NCBI GenBank assembly: GCA_937858325.1 | Contig: CALMAB010000712.1 | Span: 1-34,980 of the forward strand | Length of the DNA: 34,980 nucleotides | DNA from: an uncultured Acetobacteraceae bacterium | GTDB taxonomy: Bacteria; Pseudomonadota; Alphaproteobacteria; Acetobacterales; Acetobacteraceae | Direction: 5' to 3' | Shown here: positions 8,643 through 16,151 of the stretch, piece by piece | Layout: each line of letters begins with the position of its first letter | Numbering within the stretch: position 1 is the stretch's first letter | Translations under genes and position numbers: made by a program | The notes under the pieces: generated by a model | What the model saw: the letters and a program-made list of their open reading frames with translations, nothing else | The model's database searches: none | What the model was told of the DNA's origin: nothing

Positions 8643-8718
8643 TTGTCTCTCCCCGGCATTGGTTGACCTTGCGCTCTGCCGCGCCGACAGTGGTTTGGGC
8701 CGGTTTGACGGATGACGC

Positions 8719-8734
8719 TGTGACCTTGGTCACG
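8719..8734. promoter_or_regulatory. CRP/FNR-like palindrome in a divergent promoter region
   Basis: TGTGACCTTGGTCACG contains a 14-bp perfect palindrome and fits the general CRP-family pattern TGTGA-N6-TCACA with only the last base off. It lies 77 bp from the peroxidase start and 100 bp from the sorbosone-dehydrogenase-like start, a suitable place to control both. The identity of any regulator is inference. Confidence 0.4.
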
Positions 8735-8833
8735 TTGTCGGGTCGTCAGTGCCGTTTGGCAGGCCGTCGCGGTCAGCGTTGCTGATCCGTCAACCCGCGC
8801 CATATCCTGGCAAGGCAGCGGAACGGTCTAGCC

Positions 8834-10177
8834 ATGCGCCCACGCGTGTTCGTCATCACTGGAATCATCATTCTCGCCGTCGCGGGCACCGTGGCGGCGT
8901 GCGGCGACCGCGCGACCTTGCCGCTCGAAGCGGGTGTCGGGCCAAGCCCGGCTCTGCCGCCACCCCACCCGACCCTGGTGCCGACCGTCAAAATCGCCGC
9001 GGCGAAGGGCTGGCCGGCGGATGCCGCGCCGGTGCCGGCGCCGGGCCTGCGCGTGTCTGCGCTGGCGCGGGGACTGGACCACCCGCGTTGGCTCGCGGTG
9101 CTGCCGAACAACGACGTCCTGGTGGCCGAAACCAACGCGCCGAAGCGCCCGGACGATGGAAAGGGCATCCGCGGCCTGGTACAGCGGACGCTGTTTTCCA
9201 AGGCCGGCGCGTCCGTGCCGAGCGCCAACCGCATTACCCTGCTGCGCGACGACGGCCATGGCGGGGTGGAGCGCCACGAGTTCCTCAAGGGCCTGACCTC
9301 GCCGTTCGGCATGGCGCTGGCCGGGGACAGCCTTTACGTGGCCGACACCGACGCGTTGCTGCGGTTCCCGTACCGGCCGGGGCAGACGGAGATCACGGCA
9401 CCGGGCACGGTGGTCTGCGACCTGCCCGGCGGACCCATCAACCACCATTGGACCAAGAACGTGGTGGCGAGCGCGGATGGCCGCACCCTGTATGTCAGCG
9501 TCGGCTCCAACAGCAACGTGGCGGAGAATGGCCTGCCGGCGGAGGATGGGCGCGCCGCGGTGTGGCAGGTCGATGCGGCGACCGGGGCGCACCGGGTGTT
9601 CGCCGGCGGGCTGCGCAACCCGGTGGGCATGGCCTGGCAGCCGCAGACCGGCGCGCTGTGGGTCGCGGTGAACGAGCGCGACGAGATCGGCAGCGACCTG
9701 GTGCCGGACTACATGACGGCGGTGCGGGACGGCGCGTTCTACGGCTGGCCGTTCAGCTACTACGGGCAGCACGTGGACGAGCGGGTGAAGCCGCCCCATC
9801 CCGAGATGGTGGCACGCGCCGCCGTGCCCGACTACGCGCTTGGCGCGCACACGGCGTCGCTGGGCCTCGCGTTCTCGGAGACGGGCAGCCTGCCGGCGTC
9901 GCTGACACAAGGGGCGTTCGTGGGCCAGCACGGCTCGTGGAACCGCAACCCGCCGAGCGGCTACCGCGTGATCTTCGTGCCCTTTGCGGCCGGCCGGCCG
10001 GCCGGGGAGCCGGTCGAGGTGCTGACCGGCTTCCTGAACGGATCAAGCGAGGCGCAGGGCCGCCCGGTGGGCGTCGCCATGGACCGGAACGGGGCGCTGC
10101 TGGTCGCCGACGACGTGGGCAACACCGTGTGGAAGGTGACAGGGGCGGTCGGAAGCGGGAGCGAAGCCAAGCGGTGA
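8834..10177 (+). CDS. PQQ/sorbosone-dehydrogenase-like lipoprotein
   Basis: A 447-residue exported protein of the glucose/sorbosone dehydrogenase beta-propeller family. An N-terminal membrane segment ends in a lipobox (TVAAC, Cys 23), so it is probably a periplasm-facing lipoprotein. Propeller-blade signatures include '[21 protein letters not shown]', '[10 protein letters not shown]', '[26 protein letters not shown]', '[28 protein letters not shown]', '[11 protein letters not shown]' and '[21 protein letters not shown]'. All are typical of L-sorbosone dehydrogenase homologues, which oxidise sugars or aldehydes with PQQ or donate electrons to the respiratory chain. Such periplasmic oxidases are common in acetic acid bacteria. 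The physiological substrate is not determinable here. Confidence 0.9.
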   Translation: MRPRVFVITGIIILAVAGTVAACGDRATLPLEAGVGPSPALPPPHPTLVPTVKIAAAKGWPADAAPVPAPGLRVSALARGLDHPRWLAVLPNNDVLVAETNAPKRPDDGKGIRGLVQRTLFSKAGASVPSANRITLLRDDGHGGVERHEFLKGLTSPFGMALAGDSLYVADTDALLRFPYRPGQTEITAPGTVVCDLPGGPINHHWTKNVVASADGRTLYVSVGSNSNVAENGLPAEDGRAAVWQVDAATGAHRVFAGGLRNPVGMAWQPQTGALWVAVNERDEIGSDLVPDYMTAVRDGAFYGWPFSYYGQHVDERVKPPHPEMVARAAVPDYALGAHTASLGLAFSETGSLPASLTQGAFVGQHGSWNRNPPSGYRVIFVPFAAGRPAGEPVEVLTGFLNGSSEAQGRPVGVAMDRNGALLVADDVGNTVWKVTGAVGSGSEAKR

Positions 10178-10538
10178 TCACCCGGCGTCGAGGGTGGGCC
10201 GGCCGGCATTTGGCCATGGGGGTTAAGATCCATTCTCGATCCTGATTGCTTGTCACGAATGGATGAGTTGCTGACCGTACGCGACCGTGGCTCTTGATTA
10301 CGAAACTGTTGGGGATAAATGCCGAGTCTCAGCCTGTGGCTCAAGGATCAATTTAGATGCATTGCGCCTGCCGCGTGCCTGGCCAGTGCGCCGATCACCC
10401 CATGCAGCTCGCCATTGTCCAGCCGTTCGTTCGACTCGAACCGCTTGTGCAGCGTCACTCTGCGCAATCGATGCACCCAGGGCAGCCTGTCGGCTCTTTC
10501 CGTATCGTACAGCGTCGCATTGCGCGATACGGGCGTCC
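10178..10538. other. Gene-free stretch
   Basis: No open frame with recognisable protein features was found on either strand. The open frames crossing it are rich in Arg and Cys and carry no motif. Part of the stretch must be the leader of the small lipoprotein gene that follows. Base composition is somewhat less GC-rich than in the flanking genes. Confidence 0.4.
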
Positions 10539-10820
10539 ATGAGATTGCCGAAGCCATGGGCGTGCTTCCGCGCGACGACTTGCCTGGGGCTATGTTCATT
10601 GCTGCTGGTGCTCCCGGCTTGCACCAACACTCCGCGTCGGGCTGGGCAAAGCTCGGTCTTGTCCGCACAGAAGACCCAGCCGCAACGGAACGTCCAAACC
10701 CGCCTCCGCCCGGCACGCACCGTAATGCCGGGCGCCGCGGCGGTGACAGATGCCGATGAAAAGGAAAGATTGTTCCGGGGCTTTGTGGAATGGCAGGGCA
10801 GCCAAGACCCTGACCATTAG
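10539..10820 (+). CDS. Small putative lipoprotein
   Basis: A 93-residue hypothetical protein from ATG 10539 (the frame is open upstream but low-complexity there). Residues 1-28 form a signal with hydrophobic core LGLCSLLLVLPAC, and Cys 28 is the candidate lipidation site; Pro at -2 is not ideal. After a basic Gln/Arg linker the protein ends in a short acidic-amphipathic motif, DEKERLFRGFVEW (residues 73-85). The same pattern (RLFxx[FY]xxxW) closes the next gene's product, so both proteins may bind a common partner or belong to one envelope complex. No ribosome site is obvious. I do not recognise the family. Confidence 0.5.
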   Translation: MRLPKPWACFRATTCLGLCSLLLVLPACTNTPRRAGQSSVLSAQKTQPQRNVQTRLRPARTVMPGAAAVTDADEKERLFRGFVEWQGSQDPDH

Positions 10821-10923
10821 GCGGTTGCTTATCAACCGCAGGCGTTCATGATTTCGGCATGAGCGTGCGTGCGGCGGCATCCCGGGATTGACGGGCCAGC
10901 AACAGGAGGCGGCGATCTCTTTC

Positions 10924-12147
10924 GTGCGTGCGAAATCCCACGGCCAGGCCATGAGCCAGCGCCCGGGTGATCCGGCGGCCCAACTTGCGGACGCGGTTCG
11001 GCAGGCGAAGCCGATGGCGGCCTTGCTCGGCACGAACGCGCATGCCGTGTCGGCCGCCGTTGATCGCTGCCTTGCCCTGCTGTCTGACGATCCCGTTCGC
11101 GTGGTGCGGGTCCGCGGCCTGCCCGGCACGCCGCTCACCCTGTCGCGGATCGTCGAAGAGATCGGCACCGACCACCCCGGCGGCCCGCGGGCCGATGATG
11201 ACGAGCTGATCGTCCGGGTGCTGGCAACGCGCGCCCGCGGGGAGAGCCAAGTCGCCCTCCTTCTGGAGCAGGCCGAACTCCTGCCGTTGCCGACGCTTGC
11301 CTTCTTGCAGGTGGCGCTCACGGTGTTCGGCACCCGGACGCCGCGGCTGCAGCTGCTGTTTGCCGGGCATCCCAGGTTTCTTCACCTGATCGACCAGGAC
11401 GAACTGGCCCCGCTCCGCGACCGGCTCGGACCTGTGATCCGGGTTCAGGTGCCGCTTGCCGGCGTGGAACTCGGCGCGGCCGTGCCGGGGCGCGTGGGGC
11501 TTGGCGGCACGGCCGCGACGCGGCGCACCATGCCCGGTCCCAGCCGTTGGCGGTGGGTGCTCGCCGCGGTGCCGGCGTTGGTGCTTGCTGCGGTCGTCGC
11601 CATATTCGGCACCGACTGGCATGGTGCGGCGCGGCCGCCCACCCAGGCCGTTGTTGCCCCTGCACCCCCTGTGCAAAGTGATCCGCAGCCGCCGGCTCAA
11701 CCCTTGCCAGGGAACGCGCAGCCGCCATTCGCGCCGGCCTTGCCGCCGCAAGCTGCTGGGCCAGAGGCGGCACCGGTACGGCCCAACCCTGATGCTGATG
11801 TGGCAGCGGTGCCATCCCTCACGCCGCCGCCGGGCCGCGAACCCGATGCGGCAACGGAGCCGGCACCCCTCCCGCCGCCAAGCCGCGAAGCTGACGTGGC
11901 AGTCCTGCCGCCAACCGCCCAACCTTCGCCGCCAAGCCGCGAACCCGAGGTAGCGCCGTCGCCGCCAGAACGCCGCGCTCTGCCGAGCAGCGAGCAGTTG
12001 GCCCGGCTGCGCAGCGAGTTCGACCGCTTCCTGTCCCAAACGGAATGGGGATCAAAGAAGCTGAGCGAAAACGAACGGTCTCGCCTCTTCAATGAGTATC
12101 TTCGCTGGAACTACGGCAGCCTTGCGGCCACCCCTGGTTCGCCCTGA
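10924..12147 (+). CDS. Membrane-anchored GspA/ExeA-like protein with lost ATPase motifs
   Basis: About 407 residues from GTG 10924 (AGGAGG 14 bp upstream); ATG 10951 and TTG 10888 are alternatives. Residues 20-190 read like the AAA domain of GspA/ExeA: 'PMAALLGTNAHAV', then 'RVRGLPGTPLTLSRI' in place of GxxGxGKT, 'QVALLLEQAELLPLPTL' in place of the DEAQ Walker B, and 'LLFAGHPRFLHLI...LAPLRDRL'. The P-loop lysine and Walker B acids are missing, so ATP hydrolysis is unlikely. One membrane helix (about 209-228) leads to a periplasmic Pro-rich region with three imperfect PP[SG]RE repeats. The protein ends in the RLFxxYLRW motif shared with the upstream lipoprotein. GspA proteins act with peptidoglycan; the neighbouring lytic transglycosylase fits. 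Confidence 0.6.
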   Translation: MRAKSHGQAMSQRPGDPAAQLADAVRQAKPMAALLGTNAHAVSAAVDRCLALLSDDPVRVVRVRGLPGTPLTLSRIVEEIGTDHPGGPRADDDELIVRVLATRARGESQVALLLEQAELLPLPTLAFLQVALTVFGTRTPRLQLLFAGHPRFLHLIDQDELAPLRDRLGPVIRVQVPLAGVELGAAVPGRVGLGGTAATRRTMPGPSRWRWVLAAVPALVLAAVVAIFGTDWHGAARPPTQAVVAPAPPVQSDPQPPAQPLPGNAQPPFAPALPPQAAGPEAAPVRPNPDADVAAVPSLTPPPGREPDAATEPAPLPPPSREADVAVLPPTAQPSPPSREPEVAPSPPERRALPSSEQLARLRSEFDRFLSQTEWGSKKLSENERSRLFNEYLRWNYGSLAATPGSP

Positions 12148-12159
12148 CGGTGCCGCGCT

Positions 12160-12882
12160 TTATCGGCGGCTGGCGAGCAGGATCATGCGCGGCTGCGCCG
12201 GCCGCAGCGTCGCTCCCCATTGCGCTTCCAACACCCGGGGGCCTCGCCGCGGCGCTGCCGCCTCCGACCCGCCGAGCGTCGAGGCCCAGGCGTTGGTCAG
12301 GGAAAGCTGCTCGGCAGAAACGGCCTGGACGCGGGCGGCACCGGGAAGCTGGGCGAGCACCTTGCGCTGATAAGCCAAGGCGAGATCAGGGGTCTTGGAA
12401 TGGTAATGGGCGGCGGCGGTGTCCCAATTCCCGCTTTCGGCGAACAACTGGCCGAGAAACTTGGCTGCGTATCGCACGTTCGCCGTCGGGTCGAACGCTT
12501 CCTCCAGCGACACGAACGCTGCGGGATGGTACATCAGGTTGACCTGCATGCAGCCCACATCGACTGATTGGACGTTGCGGGCACGGAGAGCGACCACTGC
12601 GGCAATCGCCTCGGCCTTTGTGTTGAAGACGTATCCGCGACCCTCGGCATTGATGCTCCACGGCCACGCCTTGACGCTGCCGTCCCGCGGATCGACGCGC
12701 CCGCTCTCCACCCGGCCAATCGCGGTGAGCAGGTTTGGAGGCAGGCGCGTCGCCGGCGCGTGCCCGGCAATCGCCATCTGGCAAAGGTCGCCAGCGCGCC
12801 CCGCATCAGCAGCCGCAGCCTGCGCAAGGCCGCACAACGGCACAAGGCAAACTGCAATCACAGCACCGCGCAGCCCGTGCAT
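12160..12882 (-). CDS. Lytic transglycosylase (SLT domain), exported
   Basis: A 240-residue exported muramidase-like enzyme. The frame extends to 12966, but GGAGG lies 6 bp before the ATG at 12882, giving a clean signal peptide (MHGLRGAVIAVCLVPLCGLAQA). The SLT fold shows 'PPNLLTAIGRVESGR' with the catalytic Glu at 59. 'VDVGCMQVNLMYHPAAF' (about 107-123) is the GxMQxN block. 'FDPTANVRYAAKFLGQLFAESGNWDTAAAHYHS' forms the rest of the helical domain. It cleaves peptidoglycan glycan strands, typically to open a path for envelope-spanning machines. The gene is convergent with the GspA-like gene (12 bp apart), and the pair may serve export of the polysaccharide made by the locus to the right. That link is inference. 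Confidence 0.88.
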   Translation of the reverse strand: MHGLRGAVIAVCLVPLCGLAQAAAADAGRAGDLCQMAIAGHAPATRLPPNLLTAIGRVESGRVDPRDGSVKAWPWSINAEGRGYVFNTKAEAIAAVVALRARNVQSVDVGCMQVNLMYHPAAFVSLEEAFDPTANVRYAAKFLGQLFAESGNWDTAAAHYHSKTPDLALAYQRKVLAQLPGAARVQAVSAEQLSLTNAWASTLGGSEAAAPRRGPRVLEAQWGATLRPAQPRMILLASRR

Positions 12883-13103
12883 CCTCATCCTCCAACCCTT
12901 CAACCCACCCTCCAGCATCACGTCAGGCGTCACAAATATATCGTTTTGCAAACAATAGCGAGACATATCGTCTCCGAAGGCGATCCGGCTCTCAAAGAGT
13001 CGCGATCACGCGCTTATGCAAACGCATTCTGGCATTTTTCTGGCTTTTTCGTGCTGGCGTTGCACGGGCATGACGGGGCATGCCGGTCCACGAAAGGGGC
13101 GGC

Positions 13104-13937
13104 ATGAGACGGTGGCAGCGCCTGGCCCGATGCGTCCGGCACGGGCCATGCCTGGCCTCGACCGCCTTGGCGCGGGTCCGGGCGCTGCCGGAAGCCGCTC
13201 TCCGGGATGTGCTGGGTGGCCGGCCGGCGCTCGTCGTCGCGCCGCACCCCGACGATGAAAGCCTGGGGTGCGGCGGGTTGATCGCGGAGTCGGTCCGGCT
13301 CGGGGAGGTGGTGCACGTCGCCGTGGTGACGGACGGCGCCGGGTCGCATTCCGGGTCTCAGACGCACCGCCCCGAGCTAATAAGGCAGCTTCGCCGGAGT
13401 GAGACGCTCGAAGCGGTCGCGGCGCTGGGCATGCCGCCTGGGCGCGTCAGCTTCCTGGACATCCCGGACGGCCTCGCGCCGCACCGCGGCGTGGCGGCAG
13501 AGGCGGCTGGAAAACGGCTTGCAGCGCTGGCCCGGGATATCGCGGCCGGAACGATCTTCACGAGCTGGGACTACGACACTCATCCCGACCACGTCGCGGC
13601 CCATCACTACGCGGCAGCTGCGGCGCGCGAAGTTCAGGCTTCCTTGTTTTCGTATCCTGTCTGGGCCTGGATGCTGCCGGACCGGACCCTCATGCCGAAC
13701 TTGCGCTGGAAAGGGTTTTCGATTGACATCGGGCCGCATGTCGCCGCCAAGCGCGCGGCTGTGCTCAAGCATCGGTCGCAGACCACGCCGCTGATCGCCG
13801 ACGATCCCTCGGGCTTCACGCTGTCCGACGCCCAACTCGCAACGATGATCACGTCAAAGGAGTTCTTCATTGCCGAAAACGAACGTGCCCGAAAGGTCGC
13901 ATTGCGCCGGGCCGCAAACCCGGCCGTCGCCAAATAA
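13104..13937 (+). CDS. PIG-L family deacetylase
   Basis: A 277-residue zinc-dependent deacetylase of the PIG-L/LmbE family. The metal site is PHPDDE at residues 47-52, followed by 'SLGCGG', with the second His motif HPDH at 160-163 in 'SWDYDTHPDHVAAHH'. ATG 13104 has GAAAGGGGCGG just upstream; the frame opens slightly earlier at 13080. Members remove N-acetyl groups from GlcNAc-containing lipids, mycothiol precursors or antibiotics. Next to an exopolysaccharide locus, a sugar- or lipid-linked GlcNAc substrate is plausible but unproven. No clear signal peptide. The 3' end overlaps the start of the next gene by 68 bp in another frame. Confidence 0.88.
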   Translation: MRRWQRLARCVRHGPCLASTALARVRALPEAALRDVLGGRPALVVAPHPDDESLGCGGLIAESVRLGEVVHVAVVTDGAGSHSGSQTHRPELIRQLRRSETLEAVAALGMPPGRVSFLDIPDGLAPHRGVAAEAAGKRLAALARDIAAGTIFTSWDYDTHPDHVAAHHYAAAAAREVQASLFSYPVWAWMLPDRTLMPNLRWKGFSIDIGPHVAAKRAAVLKHRSQTTPLIADDPSGFTLSDAQLATMITSKEFFIAENERARKVALRRAANPAVAK

Positions 13938-14217
13938 GCGGGGCTGCGCCGGACGGCCTGTGCTTTGGGCAGGCCTCTTGGCCCTGATGGCGTGCAGCCC
14001 GGCGGCGGCCTGGGCGCAGGGGAACGAGGCGCGCAACACGGGGACGGCGCTGAAGTCGGCATGTCGAACCGACTACCGTGCCCACTGCGTCGGGAACGAC
14101 CCCGCCGCGCCCATTGCCGCGGCCTGCCTTGCCCAATTCTACCTGAACCTGTCGAAGAACTGCCAGGCGGCGCTGGATGCCTACAATGCTCCGCAAAGCG
14201 AAACCGACCAGGAATAA
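13870..14217 (+). CDS. Small secreted Cys-rich repeat protein
   Basis: A 115-residue protein starting at TTG 13870, inside the PIG-L gene. AAGGAG lies 7 bp upstream, an ideal ribosome site, so translation is probably coupled to PIG-L. A long basic N-region precedes a hydrophobic signal (VLWAGLLALMACSPAAAWAQ, cut near residue 50). The mature domain carries one Cys-rich unit, 'CRTDYRAHCVG...ACLAQFYLNLSKNCQAAL', whose four-Cys spacing matches the Cys-rich (Golgi apparatus protein 1/Cys_rich_FGFR) repeat found in small alphaproteobacterial secreted proteins. Role unknown; probably periplasmic with disulfides. Confidence 0.65.
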   Translation: MPKTNVPERSHCAGPQTRPSPNKRGCAGRPVLWAGLLALMACSPAAAWAQGNEARNTGTALKSACRTDYRAHCVGNDPAAPIAAACLAQFYLNLSKNCQAALDAYNAPQSETDQE

Positions 14218-14248
14218 TGCCAGCAGCGGTTGGCTTGCATCATTTCTT

Positions 14249-14345
14249 GTCATTGCGAGGAGCGCAGCGACGCAGCAATGCAGGAGGCAGGGCGCCGTGC
14301 TGGCGGTTTCTGGATCGCCACGCCGCCGGGGCGGCTCGCAATGAC
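14249..14345. repeat. Dispersed-type inverted-repeat element
   Basis: Perfect 11-bp terminal inverted repeats, GTCATTGCGAG (14249-14259) and CTCGCAATGAC (14335-14345), bound a 97-bp element. Its left arm continues GAGCGCAGCGACGCAGCAAT and its right arm is preceded by CTGGATCGC. This is the layout of the short palindromic repeats scattered between genes in many alphaproteobacterial genomes. It lies 31 bp after the Cys-rich gene. Only one copy is visible in this window. Confidence 0.65.
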
Positions 14346-15149
14346 GAAAGGGGCGCGGCAAGGGGTCGTTGGTATAGCTTTGGATCGGCGGCGGCGCTGA
14401 CCGCGTTCGCGCTGGGCGTCGCGCAACACGAATGGCGCGCTTGCTCCAGGACAGGAGGGCCGCTCCCACGGGGTTGGCAAAGTGGTTTCCGCAAGCCTGG
14501 GCGGCGACGTGCTCGCCCAATGCGCGCAAGTCACGATGGTGACATCGCCTATTCGCTGCCGCCTTACTAGACCGTTTACAATCCCTAATGCCTATGGCGC
14601 TGACCACCGAACAGGCGGAGTGTGCTTCACCGCCAAGTTCACAAGAAAGGCTTCGGAGTCATCGCTGTGCCCTGATTTCTGCCCTGCTGATGACGAGGTC
14701 GCTTCGCCGAGCTGAAATCTGAAACAACCGTCTGCACCGGTAATCCCTGCCAGAGACACGATGCCATTTGTTTCCACCATCCCTGTTTTCCATTCCGCCC
14801 AACTGATCGGCGATGCGGCCGGGTCGGCGCGAGCGCACCACACAAATCCGCCGAGATTTTCGTTATGAAAGAGGGTTCGACCAGTGACACGGTGGCGGTC
14901 GCCGGGAGATTGACGGCGGAGGTGGCTGGGTTCGGCTGGTGCTGTTGGACGCACCGGACAGTTCCTTGCACCGTGCCATGATGCGCCACATCAGCGTGGC
15001 CGAACTTGCATCGCGGTGGTTTCGCTTCGCGCAAGGGTGGTCAAGCAGCGCCAATCCGGTGCGGCGATCTTCCAGGTGCCCGAACGTCCCGCGCACATTG
15101 GCCGGGCAGGGCTTCGCGGCCTCAATCAAGGAATACCACGGAAACACGC
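14346..15149. other. Long stretch without a convincing gene
   Basis: About 800 bp between the dispersed repeat and the first glycosyltransferase. Several open frames cross it, but none shows a start signal, domain or normal composition. A minus-strand frame around 14420-14540 is uniform enough to be an old coding remnant, though I recognise no family. From about 14570 to 14900 the sequence is clearly richer in A/T than neighbouring genes and may hold the promoter region of the polysaccharide locus. No transfer-RNA or terminator structure was found. Confidence 0.4.
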
Positions 15150-16151
15150 ATGAGCGACGCGGAACAGGAGTGCCTTGTTTCCATTCTGCTGCCTGCCTAC
15201 AATTCCAGGCACCTGATCGGCACTGCCATCCAGTCGGTTCTCAATCAAACGCATCGTCACTTCGAGCTGATCGTCATCAATGATTGCTCGACGGACGACA
15301 CGGCGGAAGTGGTGGCAAAGTTCGCCCTTGGCGACGACCGGATCAAGCTGCTGCACACGGCGCGCAACGGCGGGCCTGCCGCCGCGCGCAACATCGGGTT
15401 CGATGCCGCGTGCGGACGCTGGATCGCGTTGCTCGATTCTGATGACGCCTACGTGCCGGAACGGCTCACGCGGCTCTTGAAGCTCGCCGATGCGAACGCC
15501 GCACACATGGTGTCGGACAACCTGCTGATGATGCCGGTCGGCGGGACCCCCTATCTGCTGATATCCCCGGACATTTTGGCGTGTCCTCAGCACCTGACGG
15601 CATCGGAATTCATCTACCGCAACATCGGCGATCCGAGAAATCCCCGGCTCAGCTACGGGTTCATGCAGCCCATGATCCGGCGCGACTTCCTGTTGCAGCA
15701 TGGCATCCGATACGACGAGCGGAACCGGTTCGGCGAGGACTTCATGCTCTACGTCGCGTGCCTGCGCGCCGGAGCCCGCTGGTGGGTCACGCCCGAGGTT
15801 CTCTACCATTACGCCACACGGCCGGGATCGCTGACCGAGGTGCAGAGCTCGGGCGACCTGCGGCGGATTGCGCAGCTTGAAGAAGACTATCTAAGCGACC
15901 ACGCTGTTTCGCGGAACGCAACGCTTCTTAGAGTTTTGCGCCAGCACAAGGCCAAGATCGACCGGTTGTACTACTACCGGGCGTTCACCGATGCGGTCAA
16001 ACAGGGGCACCTCGGGGAAGCCGGGCGGCTACTGGTCCAGTCGCCCTTGAGTTCCAGCTACATCTTCCTGGAAACGATCCGCCAAACGCCGGTCATCCTG
16101 CGCAAGACGCTCCGTGGCGGCTACTTCCCCAAAGCCAGCCGCTTCGTTTGA
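15150..16151 (+). CDS. Glycosyltransferase family 2
   Basis: A 333-residue cytoplasmic GT-A fold glycosyltransferase. ATG 15150 is chosen because the nucleotide-binding strand 'VSILLPAYNS' starts ten residues later; the frame is open to 15006 without family sequence. 'IVINDCSTDDTAEVV' holds the first Asp, 'NGGPAAARNIGFDAACGRWIALLDSDDAYVPERL' carries the DxD-type metal site (DSDD, near residue 94), and 'NRFGEDFMLYVACLRAG' provides the ED base motif. It probably adds one sugar to the lipid-linked repeat unit. Its final 59 bp overlap, antisense, the 3' end of the glycosyl-phosphotransferase gene. Donor and linkage unknown. Confidence 0.88.
   Translation: MSDAEQECLVSILLPAYNSRHLIGTAIQSVLNQTHRHFELIVINDCSTDDTAEVVAKFALGDDRIKLLHTARNGGPAAARNIGFDAACGRWIALLDSDDAYVPERLTRLLKLADANAAHMVSDNLLMMPVGGTPYLLISPDILACPQHLTASEFIYRNIGDPRNPRLSYGFMQPMIRRDFLLQHGIRYDERNRFGEDFMLYVACLRAGARWWVTPEVLYHYATRPGSLTEVQSSGDLRRIAQLEEDYLSDHAVSRNATLLRVLRQHKAKIDRLYYYRAFTDAVKQGHLGEAGRLLVQSPLSSSYIFLETIRQTPVILRKTLRGGYFPKASRFV

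Noticed and set aside
6948-8666. Long plus-strand frame of 499 residues over the peroxidase gene
   Set aside because: Antisense shadow; the minus strand has both haem-site histidines and a good ribosome site.
11820-11990. Possible tandem DNA repeat (GCCGCCAAGCCGCGAA-like units)
   Set aside because: The three units are imperfect and irregularly spaced. They are explained by the Pro-rich PP[SG]RE peptide repeats of the GspA-like protein rather than by a separate DNA element.
12937-12974. GAGAC-N5-GTCTC dyad and repeated ATATCGT between the transglycosylase and deacetylase genes
   Set aside because: The arms are only 5-7 bp in an AT-rich promoter region and could arise by chance; no further support was found.
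14420-14540. Possible transposase remnant on the minus strand
   Set aside because: The peptide shows no DDE residues or family motif that I can name, and no terminal repeats frame it.
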